From the NCBI GenBank assembly GCA_017959645.1, contig JAGDAE010000077.1:1-8743 (forward strand): a stretch of 8,743 bases of DNA. Direction: 5' to 3'. The notes under the pieces were generated by a model. That model was given only the letters and a program-made list of their open reading frames with translations, searched no databases and had not been told where the DNA came from. A program made the translations under genes and the position numbers. Below are positions 1-4,959 of this stretch, piece after piece. Source of the stretch: Kiritimatiellia bacterium. Lineage in GTDB: Bacteria; Verrucomicrobiota; Kiritimatiellia; RFP12; UBA1067. Each line of letters begins with the position of its first letter. The stretch's first letter is position 1.

Positions 1-168
1 GAGGCGATCGAGGCCAACCGCGGCGTCAAGCTCGAGCGAGGCCAGATCAGCCTGGACGATTCGCTGCGCGAAGTCGGCGAGTACACGCCGAGCATCGACC
101 TCGGCCACGGCGTGAGCGTCAAGTTCAAGATCTCGATCGTCGGCGCGGATTCCGACGAGGAGGCCTGA
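1..168 (+). CDS. rplI: Ribosomal protein bL9, C-terminal part (5' end outside the window)
   Basis: The frame is open from base 1 to a TGA at 166-168 and gives the last 55 residues of a protein. The stretch reads EANRGVKLERGQISLDDSLREVGEY in outline, followed by an alternating hydrophobic strand (VSVKFKISIV) and an acidic tail (DSDEEA). This matches the C-terminal domain of bL9, where a 'Gx.(L)....I.L...I...GEY.V.I.LH..V...(I/L).V.VV' pattern is typical. bL9 is a large-subunit protein with two globular domains joined by a long helix; only the distal 23S rRNA-binding domain is visible here. In many bacteria rplI is the last gene of an rpsF-ssb-rpsR-rplI operon, which agrees with the hairpins directly downstream. 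The call rests on a short fragment, so it is good but not certain. Confidence 0.8.
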   Translation, partial: EAIEANRGVKLERGQISLDDSLREVGEYTPSIDLGHGVSVKFKISIVGADSDEEA

Positions 169-179
169 CAGGGGGCTTC

Positions 180-205
180 GGCGCGATCGCGTCGGCGATT
201 GCGCC
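180..205 (+). terminator. First of two tandem hairpins downstream of rplI
   Basis: The arms 180-189 (GGCGCGATCG) and 196-205 (CGATTGCGCC) pair over 10 bp with one G-U wobble and a 6-nt loop. The stem begins 11 nt after the rplI stop. No T-run follows. It may act in termination or 3'-end protection together with the next hairpin. The structure is read directly from the sequence; the role is inferred. Confidence 0.45.
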
Positions 206-210
206 AGACA

Positions 211-238
211 GGCCCGGCGGCAGTGTTGCCGCCGGGCC
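211..238 (+). terminator. Strong perfect hairpin between rplI and lpxC, probable transcription terminator
   Basis: GGCCCGGCGGCA (211-222) and TGCCGCCGGGCC (227-238) form a perfect 12-bp GC-rich stem with a 4-nt GTGT loop. It sits at the expected end of the ribosomal protein operon, 13 nt before the lpxC ATG. There is no U-tract after it, so it is either a terminator of the U-less kind or an mRNA 3'-end stabiliser. It could also lie in the 5' leader of lpxC if that gene is read through from rplI. Confidence 0.6.
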
Positions 239-251
239 GGCTCCGTAAATC

Positions 252-1280
252 ATGGACATGCCGAGATACACGGTCGGGCGGACGCTGTCGGGGGACGCGT
301 CGGAGATTTCGCGCGCGTACGGCCGTTTCTGCCGCCAGGCGATTGACGAGACGCGATTGGCGGAAAAGCCCGGCGAATCGTATCCGGCGCGCCGGCGCGG
401 AATCGCCGCCGAATCCAAGGTCGCCGGCGTCGGCACTTTCGAGGGAAGCAGCAAGCAGACCATAACATTCGCCCCGAGCGCGAAGAAGGGCTGGTGGATA
501 CGCAGAACCGACCAGCCCGAACAGCTCGACACGAAAGTAGACATTTCCAACCTGTGGACGAGCGCCCAGAATCTCGTTCTGCGGTCCGGCTCGCCCCACA
601 ACTACCTGCGCATGGTCGAGCACATAATCGCGCTCAAGCTCGGGCTGGGCGTGGACGATCTGCTCATAAAGGTGGATTCCGGCGATCCGCCGCTTTTCGA
701 CCAGTCGTCGCTGCCGCTCGTCAAGGCGATCGACCACGCCAAGATCGTGGAGAAGGATGAGAAGGCGACGTACGTGACGGTAAGGGAACCGGTCGCGTTC
801 GGCGGCAAGAGAGGCGATTTTCTGCTGTTTCTGCCGGCCGAGGACGGGAATCCCAACCTGCGCATCGACTGCGCAATCTGCTGGAACACGGTCATCGGCG
901 AACAGCGCGTCGTTTTCGACGTCGCGCCGGATACGTTCCGCTACGCGGCGCTGGCGAGAACCAACGCCACCCACCGGCAGTACATACTCGCCAAGACGGT
1001 TGGCAAGCTTTTCGCCGCGACCCGCAACTGGGGCTACAACGATCGCAACATCCTCATACACGGGCCGCGCAGATACCATACCGAGCCGCGCTTTCCGGCG
1101 GCCGGCGGAAAATTTCTCGAACCGGTCTGGCACCGCGCGACGCTCGATCTTCTCGCGGCCCTATCGCTTACTTCCTCCGACCGCTTCGCCGGCACGGTTG
1201 TAAGCTATCGCGCCGGGCACACCCTCGACTGCGACGCCGTGCGCGCGCTCTACAGGAACGACCTCATATGCTCGCTTTGA
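252..1280 (+). CDS. lpxC: Divergent LpxC-like UDP-3-O-acyl-N-acetylglucosamine deacetylase
   Basis: LpxC removes the acetyl group from UDP-3-O-acyl-GlcNAc, the committed step of lipid A synthesis, using a zinc ion in the cytoplasm. The 342-residue product keeps the LpxC framework: GVG near 59-61, MVEH (E123, H124; E. coli E78, H79), FDQSSLPLV (149-157, like MDGSAAPFV), ART (235-237, around E. coli T191), and an AGH motif with H323 matching catalytic H265. The third zinc region reads EPVWHRATLD (290-299), against EFVRHKMLD in E. coli, so the two ligands are HxxxxD rather than HxxxD. The acidic residue four positions later (E. coli D246) is alanine (A303). About 45 extra residues precede the usual N-terminus. 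The ATG at 252 has no visible Shine-Dalgarno. An in-frame TTG at 357 would give about 307 residues, close to the usual length, but codon use upstream of it looks coding. The gene overlaps the next one by 13 nt. Family membership is clear; full activity is uncertain. Confidence 0.8.
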   Translation: MDMPRYTVGRTLSGDASEISRAYGRFCRQAIDETRLAEKPGESYPARRRGIAAESKVAGVGTFEGSSKQTITFAPSAKKGWWIRRTDQPEQLDTKVDISNLWTSAQNLVLRSGSPHNYLRMVEHIIALKLGLGVDDLLIKVDSGDPPLFDQSSLPLVKAIDHAKIVEKDEKATYVTVREPVAFGGKRGDFLLFLPAEDGNPNLRIDCAICWNTVIGEQRVVFDVAPDTFRYAALARTNATHRQYILAKTVGKLFAATRNWGYNDRNILIHGPRRYHTEPRFPAAGGKFLEPVWHRATLDLLAALSLTSSDRFAGTVVSYRAGHTLDCDAVRALYRNDLICSL

Positions 1281-2056
1281 AACTCGACCGTCCGCTAGTG
1301 GTGTTCGACATCGAATCCACCGGGGTGCTCCCGCGCAGAGACCGCATAATCGAACTCGCGGCGATCAAGGTCGGCGTCGACGGCTCCGAGGAGGAGAAGT
1401 GCTGGCTTTTCAACCCGTCTGTACACATTCCGGAAGAGACCACCGCGATACACGGAATTTCCGACGAAGACGTGAAGGACTGCCCGGTTTTCGCCGAGCG
1501 CGCGAAGGAGGTTTTCGCTTTCTTCGCCGGCTGCGACATATCCGGCTTCAACTGCGACCGGTTCGACGTGCCGATGCTCGAGGAGGAGCTGGGCCGCTGC
1601 GGATACAATTTCGACGCCGCTTCGCGCAGGTTCGTCGACGTGCAGCGGATATACCACCGCATGGAGCCGCGCGATCTGACGGCGGCGGTCAGGTTCTATC
1701 TCGGGCGCGACCACGTCGGCGCGCACGGCGCCGGCGCCGACGCCCGGGCGACGCTCGAGGTGCTCAAGGCGCAGATGGCGAAGTATTCGCAGCTGCCGAA
1801 AGGCGTTGCGGCGATGGACGAATATCTGGTGCCGCACGATCCGCTAAACGCGGACCGCAACGGCATGCTGCGCTGGGTAGGTGGGGATCTCTGCGTCAAT
1901 TTCGGCAGAAAGAAGGGCGAGAGCCTGAAGAAGCTGCTGCTCAGCGAGCCGAACTATCTGCGCTGGATCGTCAAGGGCGATTTCGCGACGGATGTCAAGA
2001 TGATCGTCAAGGATCTGCTCGACAACGGACGCCTTCCGCCCGCCCCGAAAGTCTGA
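1268..2056 (+). CDS. DnaQ-like DEDDh 3'-5' exonuclease with ExoX-like C-terminal domain
   Basis: This is a predicted metal-dependent 3'-5' exonuclease of 262 residues. Exo I is VFDIESTG with D14 and E16, Exo II is GFNCDRFDVPML with D100, and Exo III is HGAGADARAT with H153 and D158 (the HxxxxD of the DEDDh group). All four metal-binding acids and the general-base histidine are therefore present. After about residue 180 there is a small separate domain with NFGRKKGESLKKL, then YLRWIVKGDF (230-239), resembling the C-terminal domain of exodeoxyribonuclease X and related single-domain proteins. It is not fused to a polymerase, helicase or GIY-YIG nuclease, so it is better seen as a stand-alone repair or end-processing exonuclease than as the replicative epsilon subunit. 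The ATG lies inside the end of lpxC. A modest SD (AGGA, 1254-1257) sits 10 nt upstream, so translational coupling is likely. The exact DNA substrate cannot be told. Confidence 0.85.
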   Translation: MLALKLDRPLVVFDIESTGVLPRRDRIIELAAIKVGVDGSEEEKCWLFNPSVHIPEETTAIHGISDEDVKDCPVFAERAKEVFAFFAGCDISGFNCDRFDVPMLEEELGRCGYNFDAASRRFVDVQRIYHRMEPRDLTAAVRFYLGRDHVGAHGAGADARATLEVLKAQMAKYSQLPKGVAAMDEYLVPHDPLNADRNGMLRWVGGDLCVNFGRKKGESLKKLLLSEPNYLRWIVKGDFATDVKMIVKDLLDNGRLPPAPKV

Positions 2057-2065
2057 CGTTCAGAC
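2051..2065. repeat. Small dyad spanning two convergent stop codons
   Basis: GTCTGA (2051-2056), CGT, TCAGAC (2060-2065) is a perfect 6-bp inverted repeat. Each arm is the last valine codon plus TGA of one gene: the exonuclease on + and hemW on -. The stem is too short and lacks T-runs, so it is at best a weak bidirectional terminator and may be coincidence. Confidence 0.35.
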
Positions 2066-3040
2066 CAGTTCCGCGAGTATCGAATCGCAGACTTCCGTTC
2101 CGCGTTCGGTGAGCCGCCATACGGCGCCGTCGCGCGAAAGCAGCCCCTCGCGTTCGAAACGCCCGAGAATGGCGGTCCATTCTGGGAATCCCGAGGAGTC
2201 GAGCCCCTCGCGAGTGCGCAGGCGGAAAATCGTCCGCTCCTTCCTGTCTTTTTCTTCGCTCACTGTCTCGCCGGACGGCGTGCGTGTGCGGCCGATCCGC
2301 CCGCACGCGCCTTCGCCGAGTCCGATGTAATCCTCGCCCCGCCAGACGGCGAGATTGTGCCTGCATTCGAAACCGGGAACGGCGTAGTTCGATATTTCGT
2401 AGCGCTCGAGCCCGAGTTCGCCGAGGAAGCGCGAAATGACGGCGATGCGGTCCATGACGGTTGCGTCGTCGGCAGCGCCGGCGAGGGCCCGTTCGTTCTG
2501 CAGCGCATAGACCGAGCAGTGGCGAAGCCCCCACTTCGCGAGGCGCGCGTGGCGAGGGGAAAGGGCGGCGGTTTCGCCGGGATAGCCGGCGATCAGATCG
2601 ATTCCGGCGTTGTCGAAGACGTTTTTGACGGCGGCGAAAGCGCGCTCGGCCGCGTAGAATCCGTAGCCCCGTTTCATGTGGGCGAGAATGCCGTCGTCGA
2701 GCGACTGCACCCCCATCGAAATCCGGTTCACTCCGCCGCTGCGAAGGGTTTCGAGAAGACTGCCGCAGACGTCGAGCGGATGGAGCTCGACGGTGAATTC
2801 GCAGTCGTCCGCGAGCTTGCCGCCGAGCGCGTCCAGAACTGGCCCGAGATCGCAGAAGCCGGGAGATCCGCCGCCGAAGTACACGGTCTTGGCGCGGATG
2901 TCGAGCTTCGAGATTCCGTCGGCGAGATTCTTTGCGTATTCGCGCCGCCGCTCCGCGTCGGCGCCTGCGCGCGAAAAGAGCGTGCAGTAGCTGCAGCGCG
3001 AGCGGCAGAAGGGGAAATGTACGTAGAGGTTAGCGTCCAA
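2060..3040 (-). CDS. hemW: HemW-like radical SAM protein (heme chaperone / coproporphyrinogen III oxidase-like)
   Basis: HemW proteins are radical SAM enzymes of the HemN family that bind heme and act as heme-trafficking chaperones; many databases still call them oxygen-independent coproporphyrinogen oxidase. The 326-residue product has the 4Fe-4S motif CRSRCSYC (C12, C16, C19) and the SAM-binding YFGGGSPG (54-61). It also has GVNRISMGVQS (103-113), IDLIAGYPGET (147-157), YEISNYAVPGFECRHNLAVW (214-233, including the HN..W signature of the family) and YIGLGEGACG (238-247). It is shorter than the usual 370-400 residues, with loops trimmed before the YEISNYA region. Two signature spots differ: ELHP where EANP is usual, and GEGACG where G.GAH is usual. 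The start is a TTG at 3040-3038, overlapping the metK stop by 11 nt; no ATG is available near the conserved N-terminus. It is co-transcribed with metK, whose product SAM is its cofactor. Confidence 0.85.
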   Translation of the reverse strand: MDANLYVHFPFCRSRCSYCTLFSRAGADAERRREYAKNLADGISKLDIRAKTVYFGGGSPGFCDLGPVLDALGGKLADDCEFTVELHPLDVCGSLLETLRSGGVNRISMGVQSLDDGILAHMKRGYGFYAAERAFAAVKNVFDNAGIDLIAGYPGETAALSPRHARLAKWGLRHCSVYALQNERALAGAADDATVMDRIAVISRFLGELGLERYEISNYAVPGFECRHNLAVWRGEDYIGLGEGACGRIGRTRTPSGETVSEEKDRKERTIFRLRTREGLDSSGFPEWTAILGRFEREGLLSRDGAVWRLTERGTEVCDSILAELV

Positions 3041-4226
3041 GCCTGCGCTTCAGTTCCGCGACCTTGTCGAGCTTCTCCCACGGAAAAGCCGGCCGCCCGA
3101 AGTGTCCGTACGCGGCGGTGTCCTCGTATTTCCATCCTTTTGGTGAAAGAAGCCCGAGATCTTCGATAAGTGCGTAGGGTCTGAAGTCGAACACTTTGCC
3201 GGAGGCGAGCATCTTCTCGAGCTGTCCGTCGGAGGTTCCGTGCGCGGTGCCGAATGTCTTCACGCAGAAGCTGACCGGCCTGTCGACGCCGATTGCGTAC
3301 GCGACCTGGATCTGGCAGCGGTCTGCCAGCCCCGCCGCGACGATGTTCTTTGCGGCGTAGCGCGCGTAGTAGGCGGCGGAACGGTCGACCTTCGACGGGT
3401 CTTTGCCGCTGAACGCGCCGCCGCCGTGGGCGGCCATGCCGCCGTAGGTGTCGACGATAATCTTGCGGCCGGTGAGCCCGCAGTCGCCGCAAGGTCCGCC
3501 GACGACGAATTTCCCGGTCGGGTTGATGTAGAATTTCGTCTTCGCGTCGAGCAGCCCGGTCTTCGCGAGAAATTCTCGCGTCCTTTCGCCGATCTCCGCG
3601 TAGTTCGCTTTTGTCGCGCCGTCCTCCGTGGTCTGATGGGAGACGACGACGGTGTCGATGCGAACGGGGACTCCGTTTTCGTAGACGACCGACAGTTGGC
3701 TTTTCGCGTCGGGACGCAGATACGCGTACCGGGGGTCGGACTTTCTCAGCTTTGCGAACATCTTGAGGATGCCGTGGGAATACACGACAGGCGCGGGCAT
3801 GAGCGACTTCGTCTCGTTCGTCGCGTAGCCGAACATCATCCCCTGGTCTCCCGCGCCCTGTTTCGCCTTTGAACGCCGGTTCACTCCGCGCGCGAGGTCC
3901 GGCGACTGTCCGTGCAGATGCGAAACGTAGGAGAAGGTGTCCCAGCTGAAGTGCTCGCCGGGAACGCAGTAGCCGATCTTCCTGACGGCGCGGCGGGCGA
4001 TCGCACCAGTATCGATCTTCTCGAAGCCGCGGCAGGATATCTCGCCCATGTTGACGACGATGTCGGGGCCGACCATCGTCTCGCAGGCTACGTGCGCACC
4101 GGCGTCCAGCGCGAGGCACGCGTCGAGGATGGCGTCGGAGATGCGGTCGGCGACCTTGTCGGGATGGCCTTCCGAAACCGATTCGGAGGTGAATACGTGG
4201 CTGTGTTTTTTTGCGTTGGTGCTCAT
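3030..4226 (-). CDS. metK: S-adenosylmethionine synthase
   Basis: MetK makes S-adenosylmethionine from ATP and L-methionine in the cytoplasm, the general methyl donor and radical SAM cofactor. The 398-residue protein has every family signature in order: FTSESVSEGHPDKVADRISDA (12-32), VACETMVG (47-53), GAGDQGMMFGYATNET (124-139), VVVSHQT (193-199), the near-invariant GDCGLTGRKIIVDTYGG (247-263), GGGAFSGKDPSKVDRSAAY (268-286) and AYAIGVDRPVS (309-319). Length is typical for bacteria. The ATG at 4226-4224 is the only start that keeps the conserved N-terminus; the open frame continues further upstream on - but lies across the promoter and the opposite-strand operon. The promoter is only about 9 nt upstream, so no SD and no room for a SAM riboswitch exist. 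Codons 4-6 contain an A7 run. hemW follows with an 11-nt overlap. Confidence 0.97.
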   Translation of the reverse strand: MSTNAKKHSHVFTSESVSEGHPDKVADRISDAILDACLALDAGAHVACETMVGPDIVVNMGEISCRGFEKIDTGAIARRAVRKIGYCVPGEHFSWDTFSYVSHLHGQSPDLARGVNRRSKAKQGAGDQGMMFGYATNETKSLMPAPVVYSHGILKMFAKLRKSDPRYAYLRPDAKSQLSVVYENGVPVRIDTVVVSHQTTEDGATKANYAEIGERTREFLAKTGLLDAKTKFYINPTGKFVVGGPCGDCGLTGRKIIVDTYGGMAAHGGGAFSGKDPSKVDRSAAYYARYAAKNIVAAGLADRCQIQVAYAIGVDRPVSFCVKTFGTAHGTSDGQLEKMLASGKVFDFRPYALIEDLGLLSPKGWKYEDTAAYGHFGRPAFPWEKLDKVAELKRRLGR

Positions 4227-4235
4227 TTGGCGGAT

Positions 4236-4244
4236 ATTATACCA
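4236..4244 (-). promoter_or_regulatory. metK-hemW promoter, extended -10 (TGGTATAAT)
   Basis: On the - strand 4244-4236 read TGGTATAAT, a perfect extended -10 (TGnTATAAT). No convincing -35 is seen 16-18 bp upstream. With a normal discriminator, transcription would start near 4229, only about 3 nt before the metK ATG at 4226. The mRNA is therefore predicted to be nearly leaderless. It faces away from the response regulator promoter. Confidence 0.7.
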
Positions 4245-4287
4245 TATTTTCCGTCTCTGTTGGGGGCCGGTTCGCCGCCGCGGGCGG

Positions 4288-4306
4288 TTGCGCGGCAGAG
4301 GCGCAA
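4288..4306. promoter_or_regulatory. Dyad TTGCGC-N7-GCGCAA, candidate operator at the regulator promoter
   Basis: TTGCGC (4288-4293) and GCGCAA (4301-4306) form a perfect 6-bp inverted repeat around a 7-nt spacer and end directly before the extended -10. The left arm doubles as a plausible -35 with an 18-bp spacer to TATAAT. A protein bound here would block or recruit polymerase. Autoregulation by the adjacent NarL-type regulator is one possibility. The repeat is seen; the function is inferred. Confidence 0.45.
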
Positions 4307-4317
4307 TTTGATATAAT
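4307..4317 (+). promoter_or_regulatory. Promoter of the two-component operon, extended -10
   Basis: TTTGATATAAT at 4307-4317 contains a perfect extended -10 (TG at 4309-4310, TATAAT at 4312-4317). A -35-like TTGCGC lies at 4288-4293, 18 bp upstream. The expected start near 4324 gives a leader of about 35 nt holding the SD of the TTG start. The 13-mer at 4305-4317 recurs exactly at the fabD promoter (7219-7231). Confidence 0.75.
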
Positions 4318-4343
4318 CTACCGCATTGGCGAACACAATGAAG

Positions 4344-4350
4344 AAAGGGG
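4344..4350 (+). promoter_or_regulatory. Shine-Dalgarno selecting a TTG start for the response regulator
   Basis: AAAGGGG at 4344-4350 lies 8 nt before the in-frame TTG at 4359. It is too far (20 nt) from the ATG at 4371 and downstream of the ATG at 4338, so it argues for the TTG. Confidence 0.55.
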
Positions 4351-4358
4351 ACGGCGCT

Positions 4359-4958
4359 TTGATATCGATAATGATCGTAGACGACCATCCGATGGTCAGA
4401 GAAGGACTCGCGGCGATGCTGGCGAGCGAGGAGGGCTTTGCGATTTCCGCGCTGGCCGACGACGGCTTCGTCGGCGTCGCCTGCGCGAAGGAGTCCAAGC
4501 CCGACATCGTGCTTTGCGACATCCGCATGGCGAGAATGGACGGCTTCGAGACGCTCGGCCGGCTCAAGGAGATGTATCCAGACATCAAGGTTCTGATGCT
4601 CGCGGGCATGCCGCTGCGCGCGGAGGAGCAGCGCGCGCGCGACGAGGGCGCCGCCGGGTATCTGCCGAAGAACGTCGATCACGACAGCCTCACTGCGGCG
4701 ATCCGCGCGATTGCAGCCGGCACGGACAGGTTCGTCTGCGAAGAATTCGAGCCGGCTCCTTCGACGCTGACGCCGAGAGAGCTGGACGTTCTGCGGCTCG
4801 CCGCGCAGGGGCGGCAGCGCGAAGAGATCGCCGGCTCGCTCGGAATCGGGCCGGAATCGGTAAAGACCCATCTCAAGGGCATCATGACCAAGCTGGGATG
4901 CCCGAACGCGACGAGCGCGGTCTCGCGCGCCTACGAACTTGGAATATTGAGGGCATGA
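4359..4958 (+). CDS. NarL/FixJ-type response regulator (REC + LuxR HTH)
   Basis: This is a 199-residue DNA-binding response regulator, the likely partner of the kinase encoded next. The receiver domain (1-120) has the acidic pair D8 D9, phosphoacceptor D54 in IVLCDIRM, and conserved lysine K104 in GYLPK. The C-terminal LuxR helix-turn-helix (about 137-197) has LTPRELDVLRLAAQG, EEIAGSLGI and SVKTHLKGIMTKLG. Two receiver positions are unusual: the switch Ser/Thr is alanine (A82 in LMLAGMP), and the MPxMDG loop reads MARMDG. The TTG start is chosen because it has an SD at 8 nt spacing and gives the standard receiver N-terminus (MISIMIVDDHP). An ATG at 4338 and a TTG at 4326 are alternatives that would add 7 or 11 residues. 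The stop is 1 nt from the kinase ATG, the usual arrangement of a cognate pair. Target genes are unknown; the dyad at its own promoter hints at autoregulation. Confidence 0.9.
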   Translation: MISIMIVDDHPMVREGLAAMLASEEGFAISALADDGFVGVACAKESKPDIVLCDIRMARMDGFETLGRLKEMYPDIKVLMLAGMPLRAEEQRARDEGAAGYLPKNVDHDSLTAAIRAIAAGTDRFVCEEFEPAPSTLTPRELDVLRLAAQGRQREEIAGSLGIGPESVKTHLKGIMTKLGCPNATSAVSRAYELGILRA

Positions 4959-4959
4959 C

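Noticed and set aside
182..191. CGCGATCGCG palindrome as a possible binding or restriction-related site
   Set aside because: A single occurrence in GC-rich DNA, and it is part of the first hairpin stem.
252..357. Moving the lpxC start to the TTG at 357 to match normal LpxC length
   Set aside because: Codon choice between 252 and 357 looks coding and the TTG has no better SD. I kept the ATG and recorded the alternative.
2357..3169. A 270-codon open frame on + opposite hemW
   Set aside because: It lies antisense to a well-supported gene in GC-rich DNA, where long shadow frames are expected. The translation is low-complexity Ala/Arg/Glu/Val with no recognisable motif.
2728..4119. A 463-codon open frame on - in another frame across metK and hemW
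   Set aside because: Very Arg-rich and a frame-shifted shadow of metK, whose conserved motifs are in the other frame.
4206..4212. A7 run in metK codons 4-6 as a programmed frameshift site
   Set aside because: No downstream structure or alternative frame product supports frameshifting. An A-rich start region is normal for low-structure initiation.
4227..4260. SAM riboswitch upstream of metK
   Set aside because: The promoter is about 9 nt from the ATG, leaving no leader for an aptamer.
4275..4287. CCGCC-GCG-GGCGG repeat in the divergent promoter region
   Set aside because: A 5-bp GC-only dyad is expected by chance in this composition. The neighbouring TTGCGC dyad is better placed.
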